Assembly (NCBI RefSeq): GCF_900105065.1
Contig: NZ_LT629749.1
Location: 806,001-870,000, forward strand
DNA from: Friedmanniella luteola
GTDB taxonomy: Bacteria; Actinomycetota; Actinomycetes; Propionibacteriales; Propionibacteriaceae
Reading direction: 5' to 3'
DNA: 64,000 nt
Position numbers and translations under genes: made by a program. The notes under the pieces are model-generated. The model saw only the letters and a list, made by a program, of their open reading frames with translations. It had not been told where the DNA came from and ran no database searches. Below are positions 11,522 to 20,327 of this stretch, piece by piece; within the stretch, counting starts at the first letter, position 1, and the number at the start of each line of letters is the position of its first letter.

Positions 11522-12214
11522 GTGACCGACGCGCCCGTCGCCGGACCCGGCCCCGGCCTGCCGGAGACCGGCCGTCTCGTCGAGGTGATGGAGGTGCTGC
11601 GCCGGCGCTGCCCCTGGGACGCGGAGCAGACCCACCGGACGCTGGTCCAGTACCTGCTGGAGGAGGCGGCCGAGACCGTCGAGGCCATCGAGTCCGGCGA
11701 CGAGGCGCACCTGCGCGAGGAGCTGGGCGACCTGCTGCTCCAGGTGGTGTTCCACGCCGAGATCGCGGCCGCCTTCGGCCTCGAGGACGTCGCCCGGGGG
11801 ATCGCCGACAAGCTGGTCAGCCGGCACCCGCACGTCTTCGCGCCAGCCGGCGGCTCGGGGGTCCCCGACGCCGTGCCCGCCGACCTGCACCGCACGTGGG
11901 AGCAGCGCAAGGCCGTGGAGAAGGGCCGGACCTCGGCGCTGCAGGGCATCCCCGAGCAGATGTCCGCGCTGGCCCGCGGGCACAAGGTCGTCGCCCGCTC
12001 CCGCTCCCGGCAGGTGCCGGTGGACCTGCCCCAGCAGCCCGTCACCGCCGAGGAGGTGGGGGCGACGGTGCTCGACCTCGTCGCCCGCGCCCACGCCAGC
12101 GGCGTCGACCCGGAGCAGGCCGTCCGCGACGCCGTCCGCGCGCTCGAGCGGCGCGTCCTGGCCGCCGAGGCCGATCTCGCCGCGTCCATGCCCGCGGGGC
12201 CTCCGGCGCACTAG
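11522..12214 (+). CDS. mazG: nucleoside triphosphate pyrophosphohydrolase MazG
   Basis: Hydrolyses (d)NTPs, including damaged ones, to NMP and pyrophosphate; in mycobacteria MazG clears oxidised dCTP. 230 residues. The single strong MazG fold has RRRCPWDAEQTHRTL, the metal-binding LEEAAETVEAI and LREELGDLLLQVVFHA, and VSRHPHVF. The second half is divergent, as in actinobacterial MazG. Start GTG 11522, seven bases after the lipoprotein stop. mfd-mazG-eno order is conserved in actinobacteria. Confidence 0.95.
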   Translation: MTDAPVAGPGPGLPETGRLVEVMEVLRRRCPWDAEQTHRTLVQYLLEEAAETVEAIESGDEAHLREELGDLLLQVVFHAEIAAAFGLEDVARGIADKLVSRHPHVFAPAGGSGVPDAVPADLHRTWEQRKAVEKGRTSALQGIPEQMSALARGHKVVARSRSRQVPVDLPQQPVTAEEVGATVLDLVARAHASGVDPEQAVRDAVRALERRVLAAEADLAASMPAGPPAH

Positions 12215-12217
12215 CCT
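12212..12217 (+). promoter_or_regulatory. -10 box (TAGCCT), leaderless-type
   Basis: TAGCCT overlaps the mazG stop codon and ends seven bases before ATG 12225, so a leaderless transcript could start at the next gene. It is supported only by the box and spacing. Confidence 0.4.
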
Positions 12218-12224
12218 GCTGAGC

Positions 12225-12614
12225 ATGACCGAGCCGCCGCGTCGCCCCCCGCCCAGGCCGCCGTACGGCGACCCGGCCACCCGGGCCGACGTGAGGGCGG
12301 CCTGGGAGGCGCGCAAGGAGCTCGGCCCCGAGTACGACGAGCACATCGCCAACGGCCTCGCCGAGCGCGTCGAGGAGCTGGTGGCCTACCGGACCGCCGA
12401 GCTCCGGCACAGCGGCAGCACGGCCGACGTCGACCGGGAGCTGGAGCGCACCGCCCAGCGGCAGGGCTTCGTGCTGGGCATCATCTCGCTGGGGACCGGC
12501 ATCCCCGTGACCGCGATCGCCGTCAGCGAGAGCGGGCTCCCGGCCCTGGTCGTGGCCTGGCTGGGCATCGTCGGGGTCAACCTCGCCCAGCGGATCGGCC
12601 GTCGCCGCTCCTGA
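12225..12614 (+). CDS. small membrane protein of unknown function
   Basis: 129 residues. A charged N-terminal half (RADVRAAWEARKELGPEYDEHIANGLAERVEEL) that looks helical and soluble is followed by two hydrophobic segments, roughly residues 83-100 and 105-120 (GFVLGIISLGTGIPVTAIAV and ALVVAWLGIVGVNLA), and a basic end RIGRRRS. I do not recognise a family with certainty. It is placed between mazG and eno with ten bases to mazG; a leaderless promoter box is visible just upstream. Confidence 0.75.
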   Translation: MTEPPRRPPPRPPYGDPATRADVRAAWEARKELGPEYDEHIANGLAERVEELVAYRTAELRHSGSTADVDRELERTAQRQGFVLGIISLGTGIPVTAIAVSESGLPALVVAWLGIVGVNLAQRIGRRRS

Positions 12615-12670
12615 GCCCGACCACCCCCGGGGCGCCCCGCTGACCGCCCCGGCCGACGCCGCTAGGGTGA

Positions 12671-14017
<1,347 letters not shown>

Positions 14018-14087
14018 GCGCAGGCATGCTGGGCACCATGACCCGGCTGCGCCTTCCCCACCCCCGTCCCGGCCGGAGGGCTTGAGC

Positions 14088-14726
14088 GTGCCGAGCGGAC
14101 CCCGTCCGCCGGCGCGCCCCGGCTCCGGCCCGGGCCGGGGCAAGACCCGCGCCCGGCCGCCGCTCCGTCCCGGGGCGGCGGCCCCGCCGCGACCGGCGTC
14201 GCCGTCCGCGCCCGACCCGGTGATCTCCGGGTCGGGCGCGTCCCCCCTCGGACCCGCCCGACGGGCGTCGCGGCTGGGGGCCAGCCTGACCACCCGGGCG
14301 ATCGCGCTCGTCGTGGTGCTGCTGGTGCTGACCATCTCCTACGCCTCGTCGCTGCGCATCTACTTCGCCCAGGCGCACGAGATCGCCTCCACCCGCGCCG
14401 AGATCGGGGAGCGGCAGCAGAAGATCAGCGACCTGCAGGGGGAGCTCGGCCGCTGGGGTGACGCCGACTACGTCCGCACCCAGGCGCGGCAGCGGCTCGG
14501 CTGGGTCGTCCCGGGCGAGACCGGCTACCAGGTCGTCGACGCCGACGGGAACCCGCTGGGCGGCGGCGCCGAGATCGAGTCGTCCGGCACCGGGATCGCC
14601 GAACCGCAGGACGCCTGGTGGGCCGAGCTCTGGGGCTCGGTGGCCACGGCCGACAAGCCGGCGCCGGCGAAGCCGAAGGAGAAGACGATCACGGCCCGGA
14701 CCGAGCCGGCCGACGGGCCCCGGTGA
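14088..14726 (+). CDS. septum formation initiator protein, FtsB/DivIC family
   Basis: Divisome scaffold, by family linking FtsL and FtsQ. 212 residues from GTG 14088, chosen because GGAGGG at 14074 is correctly spaced; TTG 14082 is too close. Layout: Pro/Arg/Gly-rich cytoplasmic N-terminus (about 65 residues), a single membrane helix ([19 protein letters not shown], about 68-87), then an extracytoplasmic coiled coil ([20 protein letters not shown]) and the family motif [18 protein letters not shown]. The tail is Lys/Pro-rich. It follows eno as in other actinobacteria and is convergent with the PfkB gene nine bases away. Confidence 0.9.
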   Translation: MPSGPRPPARPGSGPGRGKTRARPPLRPGAAAPPRPASPSAPDPVISGSGASPLGPARRASRLGASLTTRAIALVVVLLVLTISYASSLRIYFAQAHEIASTRAEIGERQQKISDLQGELGRWGDADYVRTQARQRLGWVVPGETGYQVVDADGNPLGGGAEIESSGTGIAEPQDAWWAELWGSVATADKPAPAKPKEKTITARTEPADGPR

Positions 14727-14735
14727 GCGCGGCGC

Positions 14736-15662
14736 TCAGCCCAGCCGGCTGAGCGTCACCTCGTCCGCCACCGTGCGGGCCACCTCGACGTCGAAGTGCC
14801 CCTGGCCGGGGACGAGGGCGTTCGCCACGGCGCAGCCGGTGCCCAGCCGGACGGCCTCGGCCAGCGGCCGGCCCCCGTCGAGCCCCGCGAGCAGGCCGCC
14901 GAGGAAGCTGTCCCCGCTGCCCACGGCGTACCGGCCGCGCCGCGTGGAGGCCCCGACCCGCCAGACGCCGTCGGCTCCCGCGGTCACCGCGCCCGCCGTC
15001 GAGTCGGTGAGCACCACCGCGGCCCCGCTGCGGGCGTGCAGCGCCGTCGCCATCGCCGCGAGGTCCCCGTCCTCGGGCACGCCGAGCACCTCCGCCGCCT
15101 CGGCCCGGTTGATCTTGAGCAGCGCCGGCCGGGCGGCGACGGCCCCGGGGAGCGCCTCCCCGTGGCTGTCCACGGCGACGGCGGCCCCGGCGGCCGCCCC
15201 CAGCCGGACCAGGTCGGGCACGGCGTCCGGCGACCCCACCGGCCCGCGGCCCGAGATCGACAGCCAGCCCGGACGTCGGCCGAGCTCGGCGGCCAGCACC
15301 GTCTCGAGGCGGTCCAGCACCGCGGGCGGCACGCCGGGGGAGTCCTCGTAGATCTCGGTCAGCTCACCGGTGTCCGCGGCGGCCACCGAGACGCAGGTCC
15401 GGGTCTCCGCGTCGGCCTCCACCACGACCAGCTCCAGCCCCTCCGAGCGGCCGATCCGCGCCACCCGCTGGCCGGTCGGACCGCCGAGCAGCACGACGAC
15501 GACCACCTCGGCGCCCACCGCGCGCGCCGCCCGCGCCATGTTGAGGGCCTTGCCCCCGGCCACGGCGATCGGCCCGGGCGTGCGGTGCATCCGCCCGAGG
15601 GCGTAGGAGTCCAGCAGGTAGGTCAGGTCGAGGGACGGGCTCAGCGCGGCGACCGTGATCAC
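14736..15662 (-). CDS. PfkB family hexose kinase (1-phosphofructokinase-like)
   Basis: Phosphorylates a sugar or sugar phosphate; the closest look is 1-phosphofructokinase/tagatose-6-phosphate kinase. 308 residues from GTG 15662 (VITVAALSPSLDLTYLL, the family's usual beginning). Motifs: GGKALNMARAARAVGAEV near 38 and the C-terminal PfkB signature VGSGDSFLGGLLAGLDGG with the catalytic Asp near 252. It is antisense to its neighbours and interrupts the usual ftsB-DUF501-ppx run, so it was probably inserted later. No PTS genes are nearby, so the substrate stays open. Confidence 0.87.
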   Translation of the reverse strand: MITVAALSPSLDLTYLLDSYALGRMHRTPGPIAVAGGKALNMARAARAVGAEVVVVVLLGGPTGQRVARIGRSEGLELVVVEADAETRTCVSVAAADTGELTEIYEDSPGVPPAVLDRLETVLAAELGRRPGWLSISGRGPVGSPDAVPDLVRLGAAAGAAVAVDSHGEALPGAVAARPALLKINRAEAAEVLGVPEDGDLAAMATALHARSGAAVVLTDSTAGAVTAGADGVWRVGASTRRGRYAVGSGDSFLGGLLAGLDGGRPLAEAVRLGTGCAVANALVPGQGHFDVEVARTVADEVTLSRLG

Positions 15663-15774
15663 CCGCCGCACCCTAGTGGAGGGCCGCGTGGTCAGAGGCC
15701 GCGTCGCTCCGACCGGCACCACGTCGGACAGGTCGGCGCCCGCGCGCGGGCGGGCCGCCTGCCAGACTGTCGCC

Positions 15775-16326
15775 GTGCGCGAACCCCTGACGGCGGAGGA
15801 CGAGACGACGGTGACGGCCCAGCTGCAGCGGCGCCCGCGCGGGGTGGCCGGCGTCGCCGCCCGCTGCCCCTGCGGCAAGCCGGCGGTCGTCGCGACCGAG
15901 CCCCGGCTCGCCGACGGCACCCCGTTCCCCACCACCTACTACCTGACCTGCCCGCGGGCGACGTCGGCCTGCTCCACGCTGGAGTCCCAGGGCGTCATGG
16001 CGACGATGACCGCCCGGCTGCAGCAGGACCCGGCGCTGGCCGGCGCCTACCGGGCGGCGCACGAGGCCTACCTGCGGGACCGCGCCGAGCTGGGTGACGT
16101 GCCCGAGATCGCCGGCGTCAGCGCCGGCGGGATGCCCGACCGCGTCAAGTGCCTGCACGTGCTGGTGGCGCACAGCCTGGCCGCCGGTCCGGGCGTGAAC
16201 CCGCTCGGCGACGAGGCGCTCGCCGCCGTCGGTGAGTTCTGGCGCCGGCCCTGCCTGGCCGACGCGGGCCGCCCCGACCACAGCAGCACCGACGACAGCA
16301 GCACCGACCGCGAGGAGGACCGGTGA
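15775..16326 (+). CDS. DUF501 domain-containing protein
   Basis: Conserved actinobacterial protein of unknown function, 183 residues from GTG 15775. Family features seen: Cys pairs in RCPCGKPAVV and TYYLTCPRA, which could bind metal, and the block DRVKCLHVLVAHSLAAGPGVNPLGDEAL. The C-terminus is a short Asp/Ser-rich tail. It lies between the septum protein and ppx in nearly all actinobacteria and its stop overlaps the ppx start (GTGA), so the two are coupled. CAGACT six bases before the GTG may be a degenerate leaderless promoter. Confidence 0.9.
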   Translation: MREPLTAEDETTVTAQLQRRPRGVAGVAARCPCGKPAVVATEPRLADGTPFPTTYYLTCPRATSACSTLESQGVMATMTARLQQDPALAGAYRAAHEAYLRDRAELGDVPEIAGVSAGGMPDRVKCLHVLVAHSLAAGPGVNPLGDEALAAVGEFWRRPCLADAGRPDHSSTDDSSTDREEDR

Positions 16327-17270
16327 ACAGGGTCGCCGCCGTCGACTGCGGGACGAACTCCATCCGGCTGCTGATCGCCGAGGCCGGCCCCGACGGCGGG
16401 CTGCTCGAGCTGGACCGGCGCACCGAGATCGTCCGGCTGGGCCAGGGCGTCGACGCCACGGGGGAGTTCCACCCCGACGCGCTGGCCCGCACCTTCGCGG
16501 CCACCGACGCCTACGCGGCCCTCATCCGCGATGCCGGGGTGCCGAGCAGCCGGATCCGCTTCGTCGCCACCTCCGCCTCCCGCGACGCCCGCAACCGCGA
16601 CGCGTTCTTCTCCGGCGTCCACGACCGGCTCGGGGTGACGCCGGAGGTGATCAGCGGGGACACCGAGGCGCAGCTCTCCTTCGTCGGGGCGCTCAGCCGG
16701 GTCCGCCCCGGGGCGGAGCCGGTGCTGGTCGTCGACATCGGCGGCGGCTCGACCGAGCTCATCGTCGGCAGCGCCGCGGGGGCGGTGGCGTCGGCCGTCT
16801 CGCTCGACATCGGCTCGGTCCGGCTGACGGAGCGCTTCCTGTCCGCGCACCCGCCCGCCCCGGAGGCCGTCGCCGAGGCGGCCGCCCACGTCGACGCCCA
16901 GCTCGACACCAGCGGCATCGACTTCGCGGCCGTCGGCACCTGGATCGGCGTCGCGGGCACCGCGACGACGCTGGCCGGCGTCCACCTCGGCCTCGAGCAG
17001 TACGACCGGGCGCGGGTGCACGGCTCGGTGATCACGCTGCCCGCGCTGCACGCCCTGTTCACGCGGCTGGTCGGGGCGACGGTCGAGGAGATCAGGGCGC
17101 TGCCCTCGATGCACCCCGGCCGGGCCGACGTCGTGACCGCCGGCACGCTGATCGCCGTCCGTATCGCGGAGCGGCTGCGCGTCGAGGGCTGGCTGGTCAG
17201 CGAGTCCGACATCCTCGACGGCACCGCGCTGGACCTGCTGCGCACGGCGGGGCCGACCGGCCCGCACTGA
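16323..17270 (+). CDS. ppx: Ppx/GppA family exopolyphosphatase
   Basis: Hydrolyses polyphosphate or pppGpp, setting stringent response and phosphate storage. 315 residues: the short actinobacterial form of the sugar kinase/Hsp70 fold without the C-terminal HD domain. N-terminal nucleotide site VAAVDCGTNSIRLLIAE, central VRFVATSASRDARNRDAF-type block, and phosphate loop VVDIGGGSTELIVG near 140. The start is GTG, overlapping the DUF501 stop by four bases. Confidence 0.93.
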   Translation: MNRVAAVDCGTNSIRLLIAEAGPDGGLLELDRRTEIVRLGQGVDATGEFHPDALARTFAATDAYAALIRDAGVPSSRIRFVATSASRDARNRDAFFSGVHDRLGVTPEVISGDTEAQLSFVGALSRVRPGAEPVLVVDIGGGSTELIVGSAAGAVASAVSLDIGSVRLTERFLSAHPPAPEAVAEAAAHVDAQLDTSGIDFAAVGTWIGVAGTATTLAGVHLGLEQYDRARVHGSVITLPALHALFTRLVGATVEEIRALPSMHPGRADVVTAGTLIAVRIAERLRVEGWLVSESDILDGTALDLLRTAGPTGPH

Positions 17271-17309
17271 GCGTCGGACGCGCCCGGCGGGCGGTAGTCT
17301 CGAGGTCCT

Positions 17310-19073
17310 ATGGACGGCCCCTCCTCCGGGCGTCGGCCGTCCCGGGCCGGTTCGACGGGGCGCCCGTTCCGGCCCGACGCCGGACGGACGCGACGCGCAC
17401 CGACCGGGACCGCCCAGCGCCGCAGCCTCGTCACCGTGCTCGCGCGCCACGCCGCGCGCGTGCGGTCGCGCCGCGCGCTGTGGTCGGGGGTGCTGCGGGC
17501 GCTGGGCACCACCCTGGTCGCCGCCCTGCTGGCCGCGCCCTTCGCCGCCCTGTGGGGGATCGGCCACGCCGAGGTCGAGGACTACGTCGGCCCGCACCGG
17601 GTCACCTTCGCCACCAGCTTCTCCGGCGAGATCGCCGTCGACCTCGGCCCGATCGGCCGGGCCTTCCTGCCCAGCCCGGTCGCGCCGGTGGGCGTCACGG
17701 CGACGGTGGGCAGCGTGGGGACGGCGGCGTCGACGCTGAACTCACTGTTCTCCTCCAAGACGCTGGCGGCCTACACCAGCCTGTACGAGGAACCCGAGGT
17801 CGTCATCGGGGCCATCGTCGACGAGCTCCAGGTGGCCGCCCTGCTGCAGGGGGCGGGGGCGGAGGCCGTGCTGCTGCTGGCCTTCGCCGTCTGGCGGCTC
17901 CGCAGCCAGCTGCTGAGCCCGTGGGTGGCCCGCACGGTCACCCGCCGGCGGACCGGCGTGGCGTACGTCGTCGTGCTGGTGCTGGTCCTCGGCTCCATCC
18001 TCGCGCCCAGCTCCCCGGCCGGCACCCGCATCCCCATCACGATCGCCGCCGGCAGCCGGTTCGCGTCGGTGACGGTCGACAGCCGGGTGCTGGCGGACCT
18101 GCTCGACCGCGGCGTCCGCGGCGTGACCCTGCTCAGCGGACGCCAGCAGGCGGCGGTCCGGACCTACGTCGACACCGCCGTCGACGACCTGTCCTCCCAG
18201 CTGGACCGGCTGCCGCGCCCCCGGCCGGGGGAGACGATGCTGCTCGGCTTCAGCGACCTGCACTGCAACCAGGCGATGACCGAGCTGATCACCCGGCTCA
18301 CGCTGGCCACCCGGCCGCGGGTCGTCCTCAGCTCCGGCGACGACACCGTCAACGGCACGGCCGTGGAGAAGACCTGCATCCGCCGCGAGGCCGGCATCGC
18401 GGCCGGCGCGGGCGTCCCCCTGGTGGTGTCCAGCGGCAACCACGACTCCGACGTCACCGAGGCCCAGCAGCGGGCCGAGGAGATGGTCGTCCTGGACGGC
18501 GGCGTCGTCGAGGTCGCCGGGCTGCGGACGCTCGGCGACGACGACCCCGAGCACAACGTGCCCTTCAGCCAGGACCGGACCCTGGACCGCCCCGAGAGCG
18601 AGGAGCAGCTGGGCGCCCGGATGCTGCAGGCCGCCGCGGCGCGCCCGGTGGACGTGCTGCTGGTCCACCAGCCGGCCGCCTCCGTCGTGCTGATGACGGC
18701 GGCCGACCCCGGCGCCCGGCTGGTGCTGTGGGGCCACTTCCACAGCGAGGCGGGGCCGACGGTGGTCGAGCACGCCGACGGGTCGTGGACGGTCGGCATG
18801 CAGGAGGGCACGGCCGGCGGCGTCCGCCAGCCCACCATCACCTCGTTCAGCACCCCGTTCTCGCCGCCGCTGAAGAGCGCCGACGTCTACTTCTACTTCC
18901 GTGACGACGCCACCGGGCTCATCACCGGGGTGCAGCCGGTGCACTTCACCCCCGACGCCGAGGTGGTCATCGACGACCGGGTGGTGACCGGCGACGTCGA
19001 CGACCTGCCGGCCGAGACGCGGGCCCGGCTGAGCGGCAGCACCCCGTCCCCGACCGCGACCCCGACCGGCTGA
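17310..19073 (+). CDS. membrane-anchored metallophosphoesterase
   Basis: 587 residues. Three predicted membrane segments (about 60-80, 178-196 and 216-234) precede an extracytoplasmic calcineurin-like phosphoesterase domain from about residue 309. The metal ligands are visible in order: FSDLHC (Asp, His), SGDDT, SGNHDSD near 376, LLVHQP and WGHFHSE near 475. The region between segments 1 and 2 looks extracellular. Substrate unknown; the family includes nucleotide and phospholipid phosphoesterases. The start is ATG 17310, nine bases after a TAGTCT box, near-leaderless. The C-terminus is a Ser/Thr/Pro tail. Confidence 0.82.
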   Translation: MDGPSSGRRPSRAGSTGRPFRPDAGRTRRAPTGTAQRRSLVTVLARHAARVRSRRALWSGVLRALGTTLVAALLAAPFAALWGIGHAEVEDYVGPHRVTFATSFSGEIAVDLGPIGRAFLPSPVAPVGVTATVGSVGTAASTLNSLFSSKTLAAYTSLYEEPEVVIGAIVDELQVAALLQGAGAEAVLLLAFAVWRLRSQLLSPWVARTVTRRRTGVAYVVVLVLVLGSILAPSSPAGTRIPITIAAGSRFASVTVDSRVLADLLDRGVRGVTLLSGRQQAAVRTYVDTAVDDLSSQLDRLPRPRPGETMLLGFSDLHCNQAMTELITRLTLATRPRVVLSSGDDTVNGTAVEKTCIRREAGIAAGAGVPLVVSSGNHDSDVTEAQQRAEEMVVLDGGVVEVAGLRTLGDDDPEHNVPFSQDRTLDRPESEEQLGARMLQAAAARPVDVLLVHQPAASVVLMTAADPGARLVLWGHFHSEAGPTVVEHADGSWTVGMQEGTAGGVRQPTITSFSTPFSPPLKSADVYFYFRDDATGLITGVQPVHFTPDAEVVIDDRVVTGDVDDLPAETRARLSGSTPSPTATPTG

Positions 19074-19098
19074 GCCCGGCTGCGGCTCGGCGCCGCGG

Positions 19099-19141
19099 GC
19101 CCCCGTAGCCCAACGGCAGAAGCAGGCGGCTCGAACCCGCC
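19099..19141 (+). pseudogene. 5' half of a tRNA, partial duplicate with CGA anticodon
   Basis: Acceptor 5' strand GCCCCCG, D arm and anticodon arm (stem GGCGG/CCGCC, loop CTCGAAC) are present, but there is no T arm and no 3' acceptor strand before the next copy begins. Bases 19091-19143 match 19157-19209 with only three differences: one breaks the D stem, two fall in the anticodon (TAA becomes CGA). It cannot fold into a full tRNA. Confidence 0.8.
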
Positions 19142-19164
19142 GCGGCTAGGATCGGCCGCCGCGG

Positions 19165-19237
19165 GCCCCCGTAGCCCAACGGCAGAGGCAGGCGGCTTAA
19201 ACCCGCCGCAGTATGGGTTCGAGTCCCATCGGGGGCA
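19165..19237 (+). tRNA. class I tRNA with UAA anticodon (tRNA-Leu by codon)
   Basis: Complete 73-base cloverleaf: acceptor GCCCCCG/CGGGGGC (19165-19171, 19230-19236), discriminator A; D stem GCC/GGC; anticodon stem GGCGG/CCGCC with loop CTTAAAC, anticodon TAA at 19198-19200; 5-base variable region GCAGT; T arm ATGGG-TTCGAGT-CCCAT. By the anticodon it should read UUA (Leu). Bacterial tRNA-Leu normally has a long class II variable arm, which is absent here, so the charged amino acid should not be taken for granted. CCA is not encoded (ACCC follows). Confidence 0.85.
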
Positions 19238-19368
19238 CCCTCGGCACGGCTGAGGAGCGGGCGGCCGTTCTTAGCGGATTCATGGTGTGGACGTGCCGGC
19301 CCCGGAGGCACCGGTTCGTAGACTTGCTCCGTAGCGCCGCCCCTGGTGCTCGCTCAGGAGGACATCAC

Positions 19369-20193
19369 ATGTTGCGCAGTTCGAACCCGATCCTCTCCAA
19401 GCAGGACGCGTTCACGCCCGCAGCACCGCAGTACGGTCAGAACCAGTACGGGCGCTCGCCGTACAACCAGTACCCGCCGGAGGCCTACGGGCAGCCGGCG
19501 CCGGTGCAGCAGGCGCCCGAAGGTCGGATGACCTTCGACGACGTGGTCACCAAGACCGCCGTCACCCTGGGGCTGCTGGCCATCACCGCGGGGCTGGCCT
19601 GGATGCTCGTCCCCGACTCCCTCTACTTCCCCGCCATGGTCCTCTCCGGCCTCGTCGGGTTCCTCGTGGTCCTGGTGGTCTCGTTCCGCCGGCTGGTGTC
19701 CCCGCCCCTGGTGCTCGCCTACGCGGCCATCGAGGGTGTCTTCATCGGCATGATCAGCAAGGTCTTCGAGGGGTACTACCCCGGCATCGTGGCGCAGGCC
19801 GTGGTGGCGACCTTCTTCGCGGCGGGGGTCACCCTGGCGGCCTACAAGTTCTTCAACATCCGGGTGACCGCCAAGTTCCAGAAGGTCGTGGTCATCTCGA
19901 CCATCGCCTTCGCGGCCCTGATGCTGGTCAACTTCATCTTCAGCCTGGCCACCGGCACCGGCGGCATCCGCGGCGGCATCACCGGCCCGGTCGGTCCGCT
20001 GGCCCTGGGGATCTCGGCGTTCGCGATCGTGCTCGCGGTGCTCAACCTGGTGCTCGACTTCGACTACGTCGAGAAGGGTGTCGCCATGGGCGCCCCGGCG
20101 CGCGAGTCCTGGCGTGCGGCGTTCGGCCTGACCGTCACGATGGTCTGGCTCTACGTCGAGATGCTGCGCCTGCTGTCCTACCTCCGCCGGTAG
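19369..20193 (+). CDS. Bax inhibitor-1/YccA family membrane protein
   Basis: 274 residues from ATG 19369, chosen for AGGAG at 19356-19360. The N-terminal 60 residues are Gln/Tyr/Pro-rich (GQNQYGRSPYNQYPPEAYGQ), typical of actinobacterial members, then seven hydrophobic segments (e.g. TVTKTAVTLGLLAITAGLAW-type first helix, LSGLVGFLVVLVVSF) and the late motif LDFDYVEKGVAMGAP. The family includes pH-gated calcium leak channels such as YetJ. It stands alone between the tRNA and a strong terminator. Confidence 0.9.
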   Translation: MLRSSNPILSKQDAFTPAAPQYGQNQYGRSPYNQYPPEAYGQPAPVQQAPEGRMTFDDVVTKTAVTLGLLAITAGLAWMLVPDSLYFPAMVLSGLVGFLVVLVVSFRRLVSPPLVLAYAAIEGVFIGMISKVFEGYYPGIVAQAVVATFFAAGVTLAAYKFFNIRVTAKFQKVVVISTIAFAALMLVNFIFSLATGTGGIRGGITGPVGPLALGISAFAIVLAVLNLVLDFDYVEKGVAMGAPARESWRAAFGLTVTMVWLYVEMLRLLSYLRR

Positions 20194-20230
20194 TCCGGCG
20201 CCGGCTCCCGAGCCGGCCTCAGAACCCGAC

Positions 20231-20273
20231 CACGAGGGCCGCGTCACCCAGCCAGGGTGCCGCGGCCCTCGTG
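20231..20273 (+). terminator. terminator after the Bax inhibitor-like gene
   Basis: Perfect 13-bp arms CACGAGGGCCGCG and CGCGGCCCTCGTG, with a further inner stem CACCC/GGGTG around AGCCA. It lies 38 bases after the stop codon and before the cbs promoter. Confidence 0.8.
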
Positions 20274-20315
20274 CGTCCCGGAGCCGCACGCCGCAGCACC
20301 GGCGGCCCGTCCCGT

Positions 20316-20321
20316 TAGGCT
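20316..20321 (+). promoter_or_regulatory. -10 box (TAGGCT) of a leaderless cbs promoter
   Basis: TAGGCT ends six bases before GTG 20328; there is no ribosome binding site. Same geometry as mfd and metB. Confidence 0.5.
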
Positions 20322-20327
20322 CGGCCC

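Noticed and set aside
19099-19141. A tRNA-Ser(CGA) gene
   Set aside because: The anticodon loop reads CGA but the T arm and 3' acceptor strand are missing, so it is annotated as a tRNA pseudogene.
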